Program-made: the position numbers and the translations under genes
Shown: positions 17,657 through 25,680 of the stretch, piece after piece
How positions within the stretch are numbered: position 1 is the first letter of the stretch
Layout: each line of letters begins with the position of its first letter
DNA from: an uncultured Cellvibrionales bacterium
Lineage (GTDB): Bacteria > Pseudomonadota > Gammaproteobacteria > Pseudomonadales > Porticoccaceae
Length of the DNA stretch: 64,000 bases
Assembly (NCBI GenBank): GCA_913062605.1
Contig: CAJXWQ010000003.1
Location: 62,001-126,000 of the forward strand
Reading direction: 5' to 3'
Notes under the pieces: model-generated
Database searches by the model: none
Seen by the model: only the letters and a program-made list of their open reading frames with translations
What the model was told of the DNA's origin: nothing

Positions 17657-18334
17657 ATGTTGAAATTTTATTTCCACGGTGCACCCAACCCCATGAAAGT
17701 TGCACTCTTTCTGGAAGAAACCGGGCTTCCTTACGAGTTAATTCCTGTGGACATCTTTAAGGGTGAACAGCACTCGCCGGACTATGTTGCGATTAACCCG
17801 AATGCCAAGACGCCGGCCATCGAAGATAACGGCGTACGGGTGTTTGATTCCAGTGCCATCCTTTTGTATTTGTCGGAGAAAACCGGGAAGTTGGGAGGAA
17901 CGCCAGAAAATCGAGCAGATCTGCTTTCATGGATGATGTTTGTTGGTACGGGTATTGGCCCCTATTCCGGGCAAGCCGTACATTTCAAGCATATGGCACC
18001 TGAGAAACTGGATTACGCCATCAATCGCTATCTCCGCGAAGTACAACGGCACTATCAGGTATTGGATCAACAGCTCGAAGGTCGCGACTACATAGTAGGT
18101 GACACTTTGACGATTGTTGATATATCCGCCTGGGGCTGGATTGGCAAGGCCAGCTTTATATTGGGGGAAGAAGGCCTAAACCCATATCCTAATTTGAAAC
18201 GCTGGTTTGAGAGGATTGACGCACGTCCCGCCGCAGTTCGCGCGCGTGAGGTGGGCAAGGGTATAGAATTTAAAACAGAAGTGGATGAGGAAACCAACCG
18301 AGCGATGTTTCCACAAAATTATGCTGATGCATAG
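17657..18334 (+). CDS. Glutathione S-transferase family protein
   Basis: A 225-residue cytosolic GST. The N-terminal thioredoxin-like domain (about 1-80) begins LKFYFHGAPNPMKVALFLEE and contains the cis-proline region AKTPAIEDNG and the glutathione-contacting DSSAILLYLSEK. The helical C-terminal domain follows. The asparagine-bearing first motif (GAPNPMK) resembles Nu-class YfcG/YghU disulfide-bond reductases. It is followed by a paralogue and lies opposite a TetR gene whose operators face it, which suggests inducible thiol-based detoxification. Confidence 0.9.
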   Translation: MLKFYFHGAPNPMKVALFLEETGLPYELIPVDIFKGEQHSPDYVAINPNAKTPAIEDNGVRVFDSSAILLYLSEKTGKLGGTPENRADLLSWMMFVGTGIGPYSGQAVHFKHMAPEKLDYAINRYLREVQRHYQVLDQQLEGRDYIVGDTLTIVDISAWGWIGKASFILGEEGLNPYPNLKRWFERIDARPAAVRAREVGKGIEFKTEVDEETNRAMFPQNYADA

Positions 18335-18411
18335 AGTTCGGCTGTTAACCAAGCCTTAAATATAGTTTTGATTAACAGCAGTAAATACTTGCCCAGGGAG
18401 GTAACTTCACA

Positions 18412-19101
18412 ATGATAGACCTATATTTTTGGCCAACACCTAATGGCCACAAAATCACCATATTTCTGGAGGAAGCTGGTGTTGATTACACCATCAAACC
18501 GGTAGACATTAGTGCTGGAGAGCAGTTCAAACCAGAATTTTTGGCCATCTCCCCCAACAACCGAATGCCGGCGATTATTGATTATGCACCAGTGGATGGT
18601 GGAGAGCCTCTCACCGTATTTGAGTCCGGTGCCATTTTGATTTACTTGGCAGAAAAATACGGATGGTTTCTACCACAAGATATTCGGGCGCGTAAAACTG
18701 TGCATGAATGGTTAATGTGGCAAATGGGCGGTTTAGGGCCTATGGCCGGACAAAATCACCACTTTGTACAGTATGCGCCCGAGCGTATTCCCTATGCTAT
18801 GGATCGCTACGTCAATGAAACCAATCGGTTGTACGGCGTGCTCGATAAGCAGCTTGCAGGGAATGAATGGGTCGCCGGTGATTATTCCATTGCGGATATG
18901 GCAATCTACCCCTGGGTGGTACTACATAAATCACAGCAACAGGAACTAAAAAACTTTCCGAATGTGGCTCGGTGGATAGAAATAATGGCCGAGAGACCAG
19001 CAATCATTTCAGCGTATAAAAAAGCAGAACCCTGGTCGAATCGACCCGCCGTCACCGAGGAGGGGAAAAAATTACTGTTTGGTCAGCGTGCAATGGCCTA
19101 G
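18412..19101 (+). CDS. Glutathione S-transferase family protein (YfcG/YghU-like)
   Basis: A 229-residue paralogue of the preceding GST, with IDLYFWPTPNGHKITIFLEE at the start, the proline in NRMPAIID, and FESGAILIYLAEKYG. The TPNGHK segment is the Nu-class signature of YfcG, a glutathione-dependent disulfide-bond oxidoreductase. GGAGG lies before the start. The stop overlaps the GTG of the next gene by one base, so an NrtS-like transporter is in the same transcript. Confidence 0.9.
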   Translation: MIDLYFWPTPNGHKITIFLEEAGVDYTIKPVDISAGEQFKPEFLAISPNNRMPAIIDYAPVDGGEPLTVFESGAILIYLAEKYGWFLPQDIRARKTVHEWLMWQMGGLGPMAGQNHHFVQYAPERIPYAMDRYVNETNRLYGVLDKQLAGNEWVAGDYSIADMAIYPWVVLHKSQQQELKNFPNVARWIEIMAERPAIISAYKKAEPWSNRPAVTEEGKKLLFGQRAMA

Positions 19102-19367
19102 TGAATATTTTTCTGCAAAAACACGTCTTAATTATTGCTCTGGTGGTCGGGACATTATTAAACCTGATCAACCAGGGTGATGCGATATTGTCAGGCGATA
19201 AGCTGAGCTATATGAAAATATCACTGACCTATTGTGTGCCCTACGTGGTGGCGAGTATGAGCTCGTGGTTGACGCTGCGTAGCGTCAGGTTGAGAAGTGA
19301 GAGATTGATGCGTGAGGAGTTGAGTGTTACGAACTCAAATAAACAGCGTGGCTGGGATGCGGGTTAA
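19101..19367 (+). CDS. NrtS-type small nitrate/nitrite transporter
   Basis: An 88-residue membrane protein with two hydrophobic segments (about 8-25 and 38-58). ALVVGTLLNLINQGDAIL and KISLTYCVPYVVAS match the family annotated as nitrate/nitrite transporter NrtS, first known from marine cyanobacteria. The GTG start overlaps the stop of the upstream GST gene by 1 nt, with no separate ribosome site, implying coupling. This would be a fourth nitrate/nitrite carrier in the window. The family assignment is from memory of its short conserved core. Confidence 0.72.
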   Translation: MNIFLQKHVLIIALVVGTLLNLINQGDAILSGDKLSYMKISLTYCVPYVVASMSSWLTLRSVRLRSERLMREELSVTNSNKQRGWDAG

Positions 19368-19500
19368 CATGTGATCCGTTCATCACTTTCACAGTTCAGC
19401 ACCACCTTTTCAGCCCTTTACACAGACACAAAATAACCCCTCACCGACATCAGGTGAATCACTCCAAAAAATAAGCCTAAACCTGAATAGAGCAAGGCAA

Positions 19501-19980
19501 CTAATAATAAGTCTCGCTACTAAATCGGCTGTGTTTGGAATTACCCATTAATTTACCAAACTGAGCTTTGTTCAGGTGAATCAACGTTTCATGGTCACCG
19601 GCTTCAAGATAGACATCATCCAGTTGATCCAGGGCCTCATCATAAATCGAATTCATGTTGTAGGCCTGACCAATCGCTGGCACTGCACCCTGATCGCAAT
19701 CGCTGAACATGTGGTACACCTGTTCTTCATCGACTAAATGTAGATCTAGCCCCAGCGTGTCGTTCAACTTGTGCAAGCTGACCTTATGGTCCGCAGGCAG
19801 TATTGCCATAAGATGGCGGCTGTCGTGATCCTCCAGCACAACGGCTTTCGCCATAGATTTCGGTGGGATATGGGCTATCATAGCCGTACCAGCCGAAGTG
19901 TTGGTATGGAGGTGGTTGACGGTATCGTATTTGATGTCTTGTTCGTCCAGATAGCTAGTAACACGAGCTGAAATACTCAT
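19501..19980 (-). CDS. YbaK/aminoacyl-tRNA deacylase-domain protein
   Basis: A 159-residue stand-alone YbaK/ProX-type domain. Members hydrolyse mischarged aminoacyl-tRNA. Seen are VNHLHTNTSAGTAMIAHIPPKSMAKAVVLED, split here for description as the N-terminal half, and the central LMAILPADHKVSLHKL. The lysine in KAVV is the position conserved in the family. The ATG at 19980 follows AAGGA. A 19-bp palindrome lies about 40 nt upstream and may regulate it. Substrate amino acid cannot be told. Confidence 0.8.
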   Translation of the reverse strand: MSISARVTSYLDEQDIKYDTVNHLHTNTSAGTAMIAHIPPKSMAKAVVLEDHDSRHLMAILPADHKVSLHKLNDTLGLDLHLVDEEQVYHMFSDCDQGAVPAIGQAYNMNSIYDEALDQLDDVYLEAGDHETLIHLNKAQFGKLMGNSKHSRFSSETYY

Positions 19981-20019
19981 CGTTTTATCCTTTTATAGAT
20001 AACACTTACCCTCTAATAA

Positions 20020-20038
20020 TAAGTCCTGTCAGGACTTA
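20020..20038. promoter_or_regulatory. Perfect 19-bp palindrome upstream of the YbaK gene
   Basis: TAAGTCCTG-T-CAGGACTTA is a perfect palindrome with a single central base, 40 nt upstream of the YbaK-family start. Its symmetry suggests a dimeric repressor operator. The 200 bp beyond it, up to the cassette end at about 20243, show no gene. Confidence 0.5.
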
Positions 20039-20242
20039 CCTTCAGGCAATGCTTGGATTGTTTTGGGATAAAAAATGGCGGTTATATAGAGAGGTGATAT
20101 GAGGCTTGCGTGACCGGGAGGGGGGGCGGAGAAGGTGGCGGAAACAAGTAAGAATACGTATCTGCTTCAGTGTTCATCGAGCTGACGCACTCAACAGTAT
20201 CCATAGAAAATAAATATGTCCCCTTTTACTTGTGCTTATGGG

Positions 20243-20302
20243 TTATAACGTTAAAGCTCACCGACGCCGCTTGCCGGCGTCCTGTGCAGCGCGTTGTTAG
20301 CA
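20243..20302 (-). other. attC-like recombination site of an integron cassette
   Basis: On the minus strand it runs from TGCTAAC (R'' at 20302-20296) through an imperfect hairpin around GACGCCG-gcaa-GCGGCGTC to GTTATAA (20249-20243). TGCTAAC is exactly complementary to GTTAGCA at the other end of the cassette (20813-20807), the defining feature of an integron gene cassette. The stop codon of the GNAT gene lies inside it. Length, about 60 bp, is in the short attC class. Confidence 0.75.
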
Positions 20303-20787
20303 GTTGTTGTGTGATAAACGGTCATGCCTCGTGCTTCGTAGTTTCTCAAAGCATTTGAATGATCAAGCGTGCATGTATGAACCCATACTCTGGTAGTTCC
20401 ATCCCAGCTCCATGCTGATTTAATTGCTTGAGATAAAAGGTAACCACCAAATCCATGACCGATGAACTTGGGGGCCAAGCCGAAATAGGCGATTTCAACA
20501 TCATCACCTTTTTGCCGTTGAAGCTCATAGTATCCGACGGGTGAACCTTTGTAGTACGCAACCCACGTTCTGAGATTATCGTTTTCAACAAACGATCTCC
20601 ATTGATCATCCGTCCACTTGAGTTTGTCTATCCATTTCCAGGATTCACCTACAAGTTGGTATAGAAATTTATTGAATTGATATTGTTTGATCTCGCATTC
20701 GTAAATCCGCAATCCGTTGGCATCCTCTTTGGCCTTTAATGAAGATGGTGACTTCATTTCTAGGTAATAAGTAGTCACTTCGTTCAT
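20251..20787 (-). CDS. GNAT-family acetyltransferase on an integron cassette
   Basis: A 178-residue GNAT acetyltransferase that would transfer acetyl from acetyl-CoA to an unknown amine. The acetyl-CoA-binding stretch is YFGLAPKFIGHGFGGYLLSQ (about 110-129). Preceding strands are VAYYKGSPVGYYELQ. The last 17 or so residues (NNALHRTPASGVGEL) are encoded by the attC site, a usual trait of cassette genes. No ribosome site precedes the ATG, also common in cassettes. Resistance or stress functions are typical of such genes, but the substrate is not evident here. Confidence 0.8.
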   Translation of the reverse strand: MNEVTTYYLEMKSPSSLKAKEDANGLRIYECEIKQYQFNKFLYQLVGESWKWIDKLKWTDDQWRSFVENDNLRTWVAYYKGSPVGYYELQRQKGDDVEIAYFGLAPKFIGHGFGGYLLSQAIKSAWSWDGTTRVWVHTCTLDHSNALRNYEARGMTVYHTTTANNALHRTPASGVGEL

Positions 20788-20806
20788 GAGTGCTTGCCCA
20801 TTTGAC

Positions 20807-20813
20807 TGCTAAC
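20807..20813 (-). other. 5' core site of the cassette (GTTAGCA)
   Basis: GTTAGCA on the minus strand marks the upstream boundary of the cassette, 20 nt before the GNAT ATG. It is the exact complement of the R'' box of the attC at 20296-20302. The mobile unit would therefore be about 564 bp. Confidence 0.65.
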
Positions 20814-21274
20814 AGCTTATTAAGAAGCCTATGGCCTTATATCACTTTGGCTCCCTTATCTCGGGCCAAAGGATTTTAAACCAAAGCTATTCTTGTTTAT
20901 TTACAATGGGTTGGAGTAACGAGGAGAGTTGTGTAGCTTGATAAAAGAAGCCTAATCCCTGCTTTTGTTTTCCAATCCCTTTCCACTGATCATAAACCAG
21001 CACCTTTTAAAATCAAATGCTTAACATCACCTTGCCCTTGAACAGAAACCTACGGCTCCTGATCTAGGGGTACTCCTATATATAAATAGTATAAGTAGGG
21101 TCAGATGAAACTTTCACCATTCCTTCGATTTGTACTTTTAGTTGTTGCAGACAAGGTAATACAATATTTAACTTCAAAATCATACTAGAGGGTCAATCCC
21201 GTAATTGCCTTCCTATCTCAGTTCATAAAAAGTAACGTAAACTATACAAACCAATAGTTGATTAGTATTACGCC
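20814..21274. other. 461-bp region without a recognised gene
   Basis: No open frame worth calling. A hairpin CTTTGGC/GCCAAAG (20845-20851 and 20865-20871) lies near the cassette side and may terminate transcription. The AT-rich stretch around 21078-21098 could hold promoter elements for the HMG-CoA lyase gene, but none is convincing. Confidence 0.5.
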
Positions 21275-22186
21275 ATGACCTTACCCAAAAAAGTCAAAAT
21301 CGTTGAAGTTGGTCCTAGAGATGGGCTGCAAAATGAGCAGCAACCTATCTGCACTGACGTGAAGATTGAGTTGATCCATCGGTTGGCTGATGCTGGACTC
21401 AGCTATATCGAAGCGGGTAGTTTTGTGAACCCTAAATGGGTGCCGCAGATGGCCGGTAGTGACGAGGTGTTTCAGGGTATTGAACGAACAAATAGTGTGA
21501 CCTATGCGGCACTGACACCAAATTTTCAGGGTTTTGAGCGGGCCGTGGCTGCACATGCCAGTGAGGTAGCAATTTTTGCGGCGGCGTCTGAATCGTTTAG
21601 TCAGAAGAATATCAATTGTTCCATTGATGAAAGTCTGGACCGCTTTACGCCCATTATGGAGGCCGCAAAGGCCGCCGACTTGCCAGTGCGTGGATATATC
21701 TCCTGTGTGGTGGGTTGTCCCTACGAGGGCGAGGTTGATCCAAATAAGGTGGCAGAGGTGGCGGTTAGGCTCCATGATATGGGCTGTTATGAAGTTTCCC
21801 TGGGTGATACCACGGGGGTGGGCACGCCGGGCAGTATTACCCGGGTAATTGAAACTGTAGCGGATAGTATTTCAATCCATCGTCTTGCGGTACATTTACA
21901 CGATACTTACGGGCAGGCGCTGGCGAACATCTATGCGTCGTTACAAATGGGTATTGATGTGGTGGATAGTTCAGTGGCTGGGTTGGGGGGTTGCCCTTAT
22001 GTTAAAGGCAATGGTGCCAAAGGCGCTTCGGGTAATGTGGCCACGGAAGACTTGGTGTATATGCTCAATGGTTTGGGTATTGAGCATGGGGTGGATCTGG
22101 ATAAATTAATTGAAGCGGGTCGGTTTATTACGGAACAGTTGGGCCGAGAGAATGGCTCTAAAGTTTCTAAAGCCCTCGTCAAATAA
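21275..22186 (+). CDS. Hydroxymethylglutaryl-CoA lyase with an active-site loop insertion
   Basis: Cleaves HMG-CoA to acetyl-CoA and acetoacetate, the last step of leucine degradation (LiuE/MvaB). The 303-residue TIM barrel has the family start [10 protein letters not shown] with the metal-binding aspartate, [12 protein letters not shown] with metal-ligand histidines, and the catalytic cysteine in GLGGCPY. Family members then read AKGASGN directly; here five residues, VKGNG, are inserted between CPY and AKGASGN. The other liu genes are 34 kb away. The stop is 2 nt from the convergent phosphoribosyltransferase stop. No good ribosome site is seen before the ATG. Confidence 0.92.
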   Translation: MTLPKKVKIVEVGPRDGLQNEQQPICTDVKIELIHRLADAGLSYIEAGSFVNPKWVPQMAGSDEVFQGIERTNSVTYAALTPNFQGFERAVAAHASEVAIFAAASESFSQKNINCSIDESLDRFTPIMEAAKAADLPVRGYISCVVGCPYEGEVDPNKVAEVAVRLHDMGCYEVSLGDTTGVGTPGSITRVIETVADSISIHRLAVHLHDTYGQALANIYASLQMGIDVVDSSVAGLGGCPYVKGNGAKGASGNVATEDLVYMLNGLGIEHGVDLDKLIEAGRFITEQLGRENGSKVSKALVK

Positions 22187-22188
22187 TA

Positions 22189-22815
22189 CTAGTTTATCTT
22201 TTCAGACTGACCCTCAAGAACGCTTTTTTCCAGTGCAGCTCTTAACGCAGAAATCCCCGGCTTTTTATCCAGAATCTCTTGCGCACTTAGTCCCGATAGC
22301 TCATGGGGAAACACCAGCCATTTATCCGTCTCGTGGAGGTAGTAGTCCGGTGCTCTGCCTGTCCGATTATTGCCTGGTTTAAAGTAAGGGGTGGCAATAC
22401 GGATTTCCGGCAGGTTGTCGGCACAGGCCTGTTCAATATCATCCACAATCTGTTTCATGCTGAGGCCTGTGTCGGACACATCGTCAACAATTAAGATGGA
22501 ATCTGCCTTGCGGAGGTTGTCGATGATGTGTCCCAGTCCATGCACTTTCACTTTGTCGGCGGTTTCTCCGATGGCCGTGTAGAACGAGGTGCGAATGGCA
22601 ATATGGTCGGTTTCGATACCGAAATAATCGAGCAGCTCTTGTACCGCAATGCCCACCGGGGTGCCCCCTCGCCATACACCAATAATAAAGTGAGGCACGT
22701 AACCGCTTTCTAGAACCTGTAGCCCCAGAGAAAATGAGTCATCCAGTAGTTGCTGGGCGTCGATAAATTGTTTTTCCACTAGCTGGCGTTCCGTTAAGAA
22801 TGGGTGGGATGGCAT
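22189..22815 (-). CDS. Purine (hypoxanthine/xanthine-guanine) phosphoribosyltransferase family
   Basis: A 208-residue type I phosphoribosyltransferase, expected to convert a purine base and PRPP to the nucleotide in the salvage pathway. The PRPP loop is ILIVDDVSDTGLSM (about 107-120), preceded by the GVWRGGTPVG loop. The purine-binding region near YYLHETDKWLVFPHE resembles xanthine-guanine enzymes. It is longer than E. coli Gpt and belongs to the distinct group found in marine gammaproteobacteria. It is divergent from the glycerate kinase gene. Confidence 0.82.
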   Translation of the reverse strand: MPSHPFLTERQLVEKQFIDAQQLLDDSFSLGLQVLESGYVPHFIIGVWRGGTPVGIAVQELLDYFGIETDHIAIRTSFYTAIGETADKVKVHGLGHIIDNLRKADSILIVDDVSDTGLSMKQIVDDIEQACADNLPEIRIATPYFKPGNNRTGRAPDYYLHETDKWLVFPHELSGLSAQEILDKKPGISALRAALEKSVLEGQSEKIN

Positions 22816-22929
22816 AACGATTATCCACTTTCAATGGCCAGGTGCCAGAGATATCACCATAATTAGGTCATGCTAGTCGGTAACCTGCATTGTTTTTCTG
22901 GTGGAACACTTTTTTTGAAGTAGGTTTTT

Positions 22930-24267
22930 ATGACAGACGTGTTTTCAAGTAATGAGTCTTTTGACCCAAAGAAGCTACTCACCGGTTTATTCCAAACGGC
23001 AGTGGCTGCGGCTGACCCTAAGGTGGTGCTGCCGGGATTTTTGGATAGTATTTCGACAGAACTGTTGGTCAGGGATGGGGATAGAGCGGTTGTTGTTATT
23101 GGTGCAGGGAAAGCCGCAGCGGCTATGGCGTCTGCCTTGGAGGGAAATTGGTATGGCGGTCATTTAAGTGGGTTAGTGGTTACCGCCTATGGCCACGCTA
23201 TGCCCTGTGAGCAGATTGAGGTGATCGAAGCTGCGCATCCGGTGCCCGACCAAAACAGTGAGATTGCAGCACAGCGTATTCTCAATTTGGTGGCTGATCT
23301 GAACGAAAATGACTTGGTGATTTGTCTGCTTTCCGGTGGAGGTTCTTCGTTATTGGCATTGCCTGCACCGGGTATTACTCTGGCCGATAAACAGCAGATT
23401 AATAAAGCACTGTTGAAATCCGGTGCTGATATCCATGAGATCAATTGTGTGCGGAAACACCTCTCTGCCATTAAGGGTGGTCGGCTGGCTGCAGCCTGTG
23501 CTCCCGCCAAACTGATGACCTTTGCCATCTCTGATGTAACAGGCGATGTCCCGGGAGATGACCCTGCGGTGATTGCCTCTGGCCCCACAGTGGTGGATCC
23601 GACCACACGACAACAGGCCTTGGCTATATTGAATAAATACCACATTACTATGAGTGATGCGGTACATCAGTGGTTAGGTGGTTCTGAATCTGAAACACCA
23701 AAGACTGCCTGTGGGCAAACAGAGTTTCAGATTGTAGCCACCGCCAAACAGTCGCTTCAGGCGGCAGCAAAGCAAGCCGAAAAATTTGGGCTGACGGTAT
23801 TGATGCTGGGTGATGATCTTACGGGTGAATCGCAGGCATTGGCCAAGTCTCATACCGCGCTGGTTCATTCTATTTTGGATCACTCCGCTTTAGATAAGGG
23901 GCAGCCTGTGAGCGCGCCTTGTGTGATCCTGTCAGGTGGGGAAACCACAGTGAAAGTCAGAGGCAGTGGCCGTGGTGGGCGCAATACCGAATACCTGTTG
24001 AGTCTGTCTACTCAGTTGAAAGGTCAGGCGGGTGTCTATGCGCTGGCTGCGGACACCGATGGTATCGATGGTTCTGGCGATAATGCGGGTGCTATTTTAT
24101 TCCCCAATAGTTGTCTGAGAGGAGAAAAGTTGGGTTTGAATGCTAAAAAAATGCTCGAAAATAATGATAGCTATGGCTACTTTGAGGCATTGGGCGATCT
24201 AATCATTACTGGGCCTACGCACACCAATGTGAATGATTTTCGGGCCATTTTGGTGCTGCCCGATTGA
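22930..24267 (+). CDS. Glycerate 2-kinase (MOFRL family)
   Basis: A 445-residue glycerate kinase of the GckA/TtuD type, phosphorylating D-glycerate to 2-phosphoglycerate. The N-terminal DUF4147 domain has VIGAGKAAAAMASALE, LLSGGGSSLLALP and KGGRLA; the C-terminal MOFRL domain has LSGGETTVKVRGSGRGGRNT and ALAADTDGIDGSGDNAGA. Length is normal. It stands upstream of the molybdopterin genes but with a 100-bp gap and no functional link to them. Confidence 0.9.
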   Translation: MTDVFSSNESFDPKKLLTGLFQTAVAAADPKVVLPGFLDSISTELLVRDGDRAVVVIGAGKAAAAMASALEGNWYGGHLSGLVVTAYGHAMPCEQIEVIEAAHPVPDQNSEIAAQRILNLVADLNENDLVICLLSGGGSSLLALPAPGITLADKQQINKALLKSGADIHEINCVRKHLSAIKGGRLAAACAPAKLMTFAISDVTGDVPGDDPAVIASGPTVVDPTTRQQALAILNKYHITMSDAVHQWLGGSESETPKTACGQTEFQIVATAKQSLQAAAKQAEKFGLTVLMLGDDLTGESQALAKSHTALVHSILDHSALDKGQPVSAPCVILSGGETTVKVRGSGRGGRNTEYLLSLSTQLKGQAGVYALAADTDGIDGSGDNAGAILFPNSCLRGEKLGLNAKKMLENNDSYGYFEALGDLIITGPTHTNVNDFRAILVLPD

Positions 24268-24370
24268 GCTGCCTCAATGGGTTACTTTGGGTGTTTGAGG
24301 TAGACTGCCCAAACGATTAAAAGAATAGGGCGCCTCTAGAAATGCCCACCTCACAAATGGAGTGATTTCT

Positions 24371-24904
24371 GTGTCCGATATGCGAAAACTTACCCACCTT
24401 AATGATCAGGGTGAAGCTCATATAGTCGATGTGGGTGGTAAAACAGTTACTACCCGGCAAGCCACTGCTGAGGCAACGGTCAGTATGCAACCAGAAACTC
24501 TGGAGCTGATTCTGTCTGGTGGGCATAAAAAGGGCGATGTGCTGGCAGTAGCTCGTATTGCGGGTATTCAGGCAGCGAAAAAATGTCCCGATTTGATTCC
24601 TTTGTGTCACCCCTTGATGTTGACAAAAGTCAGTGTGGAATTTGAGCCACAGCCAGAGACCAGTAGTATTCGTATTTCTGCCACCTGTGGGCTTGATGGC
24701 AAAACTGGCGTGGAGATGGAGGCGCTGACGGCGGCCTCCGTTGCTGCCCTGACCATCTATGATATGTGTAAGGCCGTAGATAAAGGCATGGTGATAGAGC
24801 AGACGCGATTACTGGAAAAAGCCGGTGGTAAGTCGGGGCCCTGGAAGGCGAAAGAGGGAAAAGCTGATGAAGGAAAAGCTGAAGAAGGAAAAGCTAAAAA
24901 GTAG
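24371..24904 (+). CDS. moaC: Cyclic pyranopterin monophosphate synthase with a charged repeat tail
   Basis: Converts the MoaA product to cyclic pyranopterin monophosphate. Family motifs are [45 protein letters not shown] and the C-terminal [31 protein letters not shown] in part. I prefer the GTG at 24371, with GGAG 9 nt upstream; ATG 24380 is possible. After the normal end ([10 protein letters not shown]) there is an extra tail of three imperfect GKA(D/E)EG repeats, encoded by a 15-bp tandem repeat (about 24848-24903). It opens moaCDE-modABC. Confidence 0.93.
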   Translation: MSDMRKLTHLNDQGEAHIVDVGGKTVTTRQATAEATVSMQPETLELILSGGHKKGDVLAVARIAGIQAAKKCPDLIPLCHPLMLTKVSVEFEPQPETSSIRISATCGLDGKTGVEMEALTAASVAALTIYDMCKAVDKGMVIEQTRLLEKAGGKSGPWKAKEGKADEGKAEEGKAKK

Positions 24905-24957
24905 CTGGTTGGAGTAAAGAGAAGCAGGTTAAAACCTGGTTGAAATAGGTTAAATGA

Positions 24958-25206
24958 ATGAAAGTATTATTTTTTGGCAGTCTCCGCGAACAGTTGGGTA
25001 CCGGCGAACTGAATACCGCCTTACCCGATGGAGTTAAGACCATAGGTCAGCTGCTACAGAGCCTTCAGGCGCAGGGTGATGAATGGAAGCTGGCACTGGG
25101 AACGGGCAATGTATTGTTTGCTGTGAATCAGGATATGGTGGATGCAGACACCACCATCAGTGACAGCGATGAAGTGGCATTATTTCCCCCGGTGACGGGC
25201 GGATGA
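24958..25206 (+). CDS. moaD: Molybdopterin synthase sulfur-carrier subunit
   Basis: The small subunit of molybdopterin synthase, whose C-terminal glycine is thiocarboxylated after adenylation by MoeB. The 82-residue ubiquitin-fold protein begins MKVLFFGSLREQLG and ends in FPPVTGG, with the required Gly-Gly. Its last codons overlap the moaE start by 4 nt. The ribosome site is weak. A palindrome CAGGTT-AA-AACCTG (24925-24938) lies in the gap after moaC. Confidence 0.95.
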   Translation: MKVLFFGSLREQLGTGELNTALPDGVKTIGQLLQSLQAQGDEWKLALGTGNVLFAVNQDMVDADTTISDSDEVALFPPVTGG

Positions 25207-25664
25207 TTTCCATTTCCGTACAGGAAAAGGATTTCGATACAGGCGAGGAATATCGCCTGCTGCAAAGTGGCAATACCAATATAGGTGGTGTAGCGATCTT
25301 TACCGGGCAGGTTCGTGATCTTGCGGATAACCCTCTAAAATTTATGCGCCTGGAACACTATCCGGGTATGACAGAAAAATCCCTTCAACAAACCGCCGAG
25401 CAGGCCGAAGAACGTTGGCCGACCATAGATATTCGTATTATTCACCGTATTGGAGACTTGGCTCCCGGTGAGCAAATTGTATTTGTGGGGGTGAGCAGCG
25501 CCCATCGAGATGCAGCTTTTTCTGCTTGCGAATTTATTATGGACATTCTTAAAACCAGTGCGCCTTTTTGGAAAAAAGAGCAGCATGTGGATGGCAACAG
25601 CGGTTGGGTCGATGCCAAAGATGTGGATCAGCAGCGTGCTGAACGTTGGCAGGACAGCGAGTAA
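25203..25664 (+). CDS. moaE: Molybdopterin synthase catalytic subunit
   Basis: The large subunit of molybdopterin synthase, inserting two sulfurs into cyclic pyranopterin monophosphate. The 153-residue protein has GGVAIFTGQVRD near the start, LEHYPGMTEKSL, and the active-site HRIGDLAPGEQIVFVGVSSAHR, given here as its two ends HRIGDL and SSAHR, then KTSAPFWKKE with the catalytic lysine. It overlaps moaD by 4 nt and is followed 16 nt later by modA. Confidence 0.95.
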   Translation: MISISVQEKDFDTGEEYRLLQSGNTNIGGVAIFTGQVRDLADNPLKFMRLEHYPGMTEKSLQQTAEQAEERWPTIDIRIIHRIGDLAPGEQIVFVGVSSAHRDAAFSACEFIMDILKTSAPFWKKEQHVDGNSGWVDAKDVDQQRAERWQDSE

Positions 25665-25680
25665 TTCTTTGGGGCATCTA

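Noticed and set aside
24271-24300. Terminator after the glycerate kinase gene
   Set aside because: CCTCAA/TTGAGG arms exist but have a 17-nt loop and no T-run, so termination there is not supported.
25510-25680. Long modA frame starting inside moaE
   Set aside because: The extra 57 residues overlap moaE, precede the signal peptide and are not conserved in type; TTG 25681 has a ribosome site.
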